Positions 61,484-64,000 of a stretch of 64,000 nt of DNA are shown here, in pieces. The stretch comes from Bugula neritina (lineage: Eukaryota > Bryozoa > Gymnolaemata > Cheilostomatida > Bugulidae), in the NCBI GenBank assembly GCA_964035545.1, contig OZ037766.1, positions 16,190,222 through 16,254,221 on the forward strand, written 5' to 3'. The notes beneath the pieces are model-generated. The model worked only from the letters and a program-made list of their open reading frames with translations, ran no database searches and was not told the DNA's origin. The first letter of the stretch is position 1. Each line of letters begins with the position of its first letter. Made by a program: the position numbers and the translations under genes.

Positions 61484-61930
61484 GTAGGGGCACACAATGT
61501 GGATTACCAGCGAGGACTACGTGCAGAAAATTTGTTTAGCCCAGAAAGGGCCCGTTATGTCCGAATTTTCATGCAGATGACATGCTGAGCAGAGAGTGCG
61601 GAAAGCTCGTGCGGGTTTGATCTAATTGGCTGGTTTTTATTAGTGAACACACTTTTTGAATTTCAATTCGCGCATTAATTTTAAGCGAACTAAATTAAAA
61701 CAGTTCTACATAGTTTGCATTTTCCGCCTTTATAACATCTAAAGTCGCTTTGCCAATGACGTAGATCAAAAAACGAACGCCTGTAGGCGAGCAGCAAAGT
61801 TAAACGCCAAGATCATTAGATAATAAATTTCTCCACCCACAACCAACGCAGTGTGTGGCAGGTCGTTCTCAGAACGAATTTTTAAGAATTTGGTCCCGCA
61901 TGCAGAAAATCCGCGTCATGTGACCCTAGC
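61484..61930. mobile_element. MITE, first of a direct pair
   Basis: Ends GTAGGGGCACACAATGTGG and, inverted, GCTAGGGTCACATGACGCGG. The body shares CAATGACGTAGAT, GTGTGTGGCAGGTCGTTC and CCCGCATGCAGAAAATC with the element just to its right. It is more GC-rich than the surrounding DNA. Confidence 0.75.
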
Positions 61931-61959
61931 CAAAACATAAATCTTATGGCTAGTTAGCA

Positions 61960-62412
61960 TAAAGCCACACGGCGCAGACTTTCCGCGTGGACCACATGCG
62001 GAAAATCTGTATAGCCTAAAAGTGGGCTGTTATGTGAGGATTTCAGACAGATTTCATGTAGATAACATGCTAAGAGGGCAGTGCAGAAAGCTTGTGCGAG
62101 TATGACCTAATTGGCTGTTTGCCATTAGCGAGCTCGCTTTTTGTGTTTTAATATGCAGTTAAATTTTCAGCGAACTGAATTGAAACATTTTCCTATAGCT
62201 TGCCTTTTCCGCTTTTATAATATCTAAAGTCACTTTACCAATGACGTAGATTTAAAAAGAATGCTTGTACACGAGCAGTAAAATTCAATGCAAATATCAT
62301 TGGCTAATAAATTTCCGCAGCCAACTCACTGTGTGTGGCAGGTCGTTCCCGCAACGGATTTTCACACATTTGGACCCGCATGCAGAAAATCTGTGCCGTG
62401 TGGCCCTACGCC
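61960..62412. mobile_element. MITE, second of a direct pair
   Basis: Same family and orientation as 61484-61930, separated by about 30 bp. It starts AAAGCCACACGGCGCAGAC and ends with GTGTGGCCCTACG. The copies differ throughout, so they are not a recent duplication. Confidence 0.75.
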
Positions 62413-62860
62413 TAAACTTTATATTCATATTGATAATTGTATTCAATTCAATATTAACTATCATCATTTTGCTCATAATGCTAACGAATATGAATATTAC
62501 TACCAGATTATGATCAACTAGTTCTCATTAACATTATGAGTATCATTATTATAATTATCACTCTGATTATTAGTATTATTATTACCATTAGTGTTATAAT
62601 TAGTAATCACTATTACTAGTAGTAATACCGTGTTAGTATTAGACTTAGTACTACTTTTAGTATCACCACGGGCCTGATCATCATTATGTGCAACTCTATT
62701 ACCACTAGTATCACCATGACCATGTGACACTGGGATTGAATGCCTATGGTGATTATGATACTAATTAGCATATTCATTGATTCAATATGATTAAATGAAA
62801 TTGATTAACATAATCATGTTGATGTTCGCTATGGTTATGATTATGAGTTTATCATCATTA
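62413..62860. repeat. Degenerate ATNATT simple sequence
   Basis: Irregular short AT-rich motifs (ATTATTATTACC, TAGTAATACC and the like). No gene is seen; open frames here follow the repeat. Confidence 0.6.
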
Positions 62861-62865
62861 TGAAG

Positions 62866-63345
62866 CAGGGTTGGGGTCAATTACATGTGAATTTTTTTTA
62901 ATTACAATTACATAAAAATTTGTCAATTACAATTAAAAAGTAATGTAATTAATTAAAACTACTTTTGTTCTCACAAAGGATACATAGAAGTTATACAATC
63001 TCACTTCTAGGGTCCAACTATTAGAGGCAATTTTGACAGTGGTGAACCTCCTTTATTCTCAACAGTGATACTATACTACGTTGAATTAATCTGAACTTGT
63101 TATTTAACAGTAGGCATGGTGATGGTTGGAAAAGCATGAAATTTTTAAGATTTAAAAGTTTGAAGTAATTGACATGTAACTTTAAAGTAATTGTAAAAAT
63201 CAATTACATTAGCTATGTAATTAATTACAATTACTATTAGTGAATTACATTTATTTATATCAATTACAAATTACATTTAATTACTTGAAGAAATGTAATT
63301 AATTACAACCAATTACAATTACAAATTAAAATTACCCCAACCCTG
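62866..63345. mobile_element. hAT MITE with perfect 8-bp target duplication
   Basis: Ends CAGGGTTGGGGTCAATTAC and, inverted, CAGGGTTGGGGTAATTTT, flanked by TTATGAAG at 62858-62865 and 63346-63353. The interior is rich in TAATTACAATTAC. The CAGGGTTGGGG end is typical of a widespread group of non-autonomous hAT elements. Confidence 0.9.
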
Positions 63346-63454
63346 TTATGAAGTGATCATAAGCACTAGGCCTAGCAGTTGCTGTTACTTCTTACTACTT
63401 TCTAATAACTTCTAATTCTACTTCTAAGTATATTATCATATATCATTTTATTAT

Positions 63455-63560
63455 TTGAATACAACTACTAGTACCGTAGTAGAACTATTAGTATTACTAG
63501 TACTGGTAGTAGTACTACTGCTAGTAGTACTAGCCAGTACTACTGCTAGTAGTACTAGCC
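63455..63560. repeat. Short palindromic tandem repeat
   Basis: AGTACTACTGCTAGTAGTAC followed by TAGCC occurs twice in a row within a TAGTA-rich tract. The rest of the window to 64000 holds nothing I can call. Confidence 0.7.
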
Positions 63561-64000
63561 CTCAAAAACTAAATGATAATAATTTTGGCTATGAGCAGTA
63601 TGAGTATTATATGACTATGAGCATCACTAGACACTATCAGTGTGAGTATGACTCTATAAGTGTGAGTATCTGAATTAATATGATTATCAATTTTAAAAAT
63701 CAATGACTTAAACTTAAATTTTAAGGGCCTTCAGCGAAATAAAAAAATATGTGTTTTAATTTGAGTAGAAGAGGAGGATAAACGGTCACTTAGTTGCAAA
63801 GGGTTAAAAACACTGAATTAAGTGCTATTACAAATATTAGACTTTAAGTTTAAAGGTATAATATCAATATTAATTTAAATTATATCTCTCCGTTTGGTTG
63901 AAGTCAATTTCAATTTGGCGTTCAGCTGAGCGCTCGCTAGAAGCTACGCAGATTGGGGGAGTCTTTATGCATGGAGCAGTAGGTACATGGAACGCAACCC

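Noticed and set aside
62265-62521. Two overlapping plus-strand frames
   Set aside because: They lie inside the second MITE of the direct pair and adjoining simple sequence.

Overview
The window looks like AT-rich nuclear DNA from an intron-dense metazoan. Genes are split into short exons (35 to about 680 bp) with GT-AG introns, AATAAA signals, animal-type extracellular modules (LDL-receptor class A, DM13, LDL-receptor YWTD/EGF) and many small DNA transposons and SINE-like elements. Nothing is bacterial. A non-vertebrate, possibly lophotrochozoan, host fits the mix, but the species cannot be fixed from sequence alone. All exon models below were built by hand from splice consensus, codon phase and family resemblance.

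Layout. (1) 1-16910, minus strand: a sacsin-like gene running off the left edge. It has a Bergerat-type HATPase module followed by sacsin-repeat sequence, in at least 22 short exons. One large intron holds a 3.7 kb nearly palindromic transposon inserted into a 29-bp minisatellite. Another holds a 650 bp ACN/ATN trinucleotide tract. (2) 16911-22500: gene-poor, with simple repeats, a hAT-like MITE and a SINE. (3) 22500-45100, plus strand: a locally duplicated family of secreted LDL-receptor class A proteins. Copy 1 (23678-26431) is short and its signal-peptide exon has lost its splice donor. Copy 2 (27920-45098) is a complete model of 782 residues: signal peptide, three Ser/Thr-rich exons alternating with LDLa exons, six further LDLa repeats and two DM13 domains. 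The alternating exons lie in three tandem units of about 1.9 kb. Each unit also carries an optional terminal exon encoding a hydrophobic tail and stop, followed by AATAAA, so the locus could make a graded series of short anchored isoforms as well as the long secreted DM13 form.

(4) 46247-50063, plus strand: remains of an LRP-type receptor gene (YWTD propeller plus EGF) with introns kept and three reading-frame breaks. A long minisatellite built on a GCACATT motif lies inside it. (5) 51140-60670, minus strand: a complete 11-exon model of a 401-residue coiled-coil protein with one C-terminal membrane segment; I do not recognise the family. (6) 60671-64000: simple repeats, a tRNA-like sequence, a tandem pair of MITEs and a hAT MITE with a perfect 8-bp target duplication.

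The strongest candidate for something undescribed is the LDLa/DM13 locus with its repeated in-frame choice between continuing the ectodomain and ending in a membrane tail.
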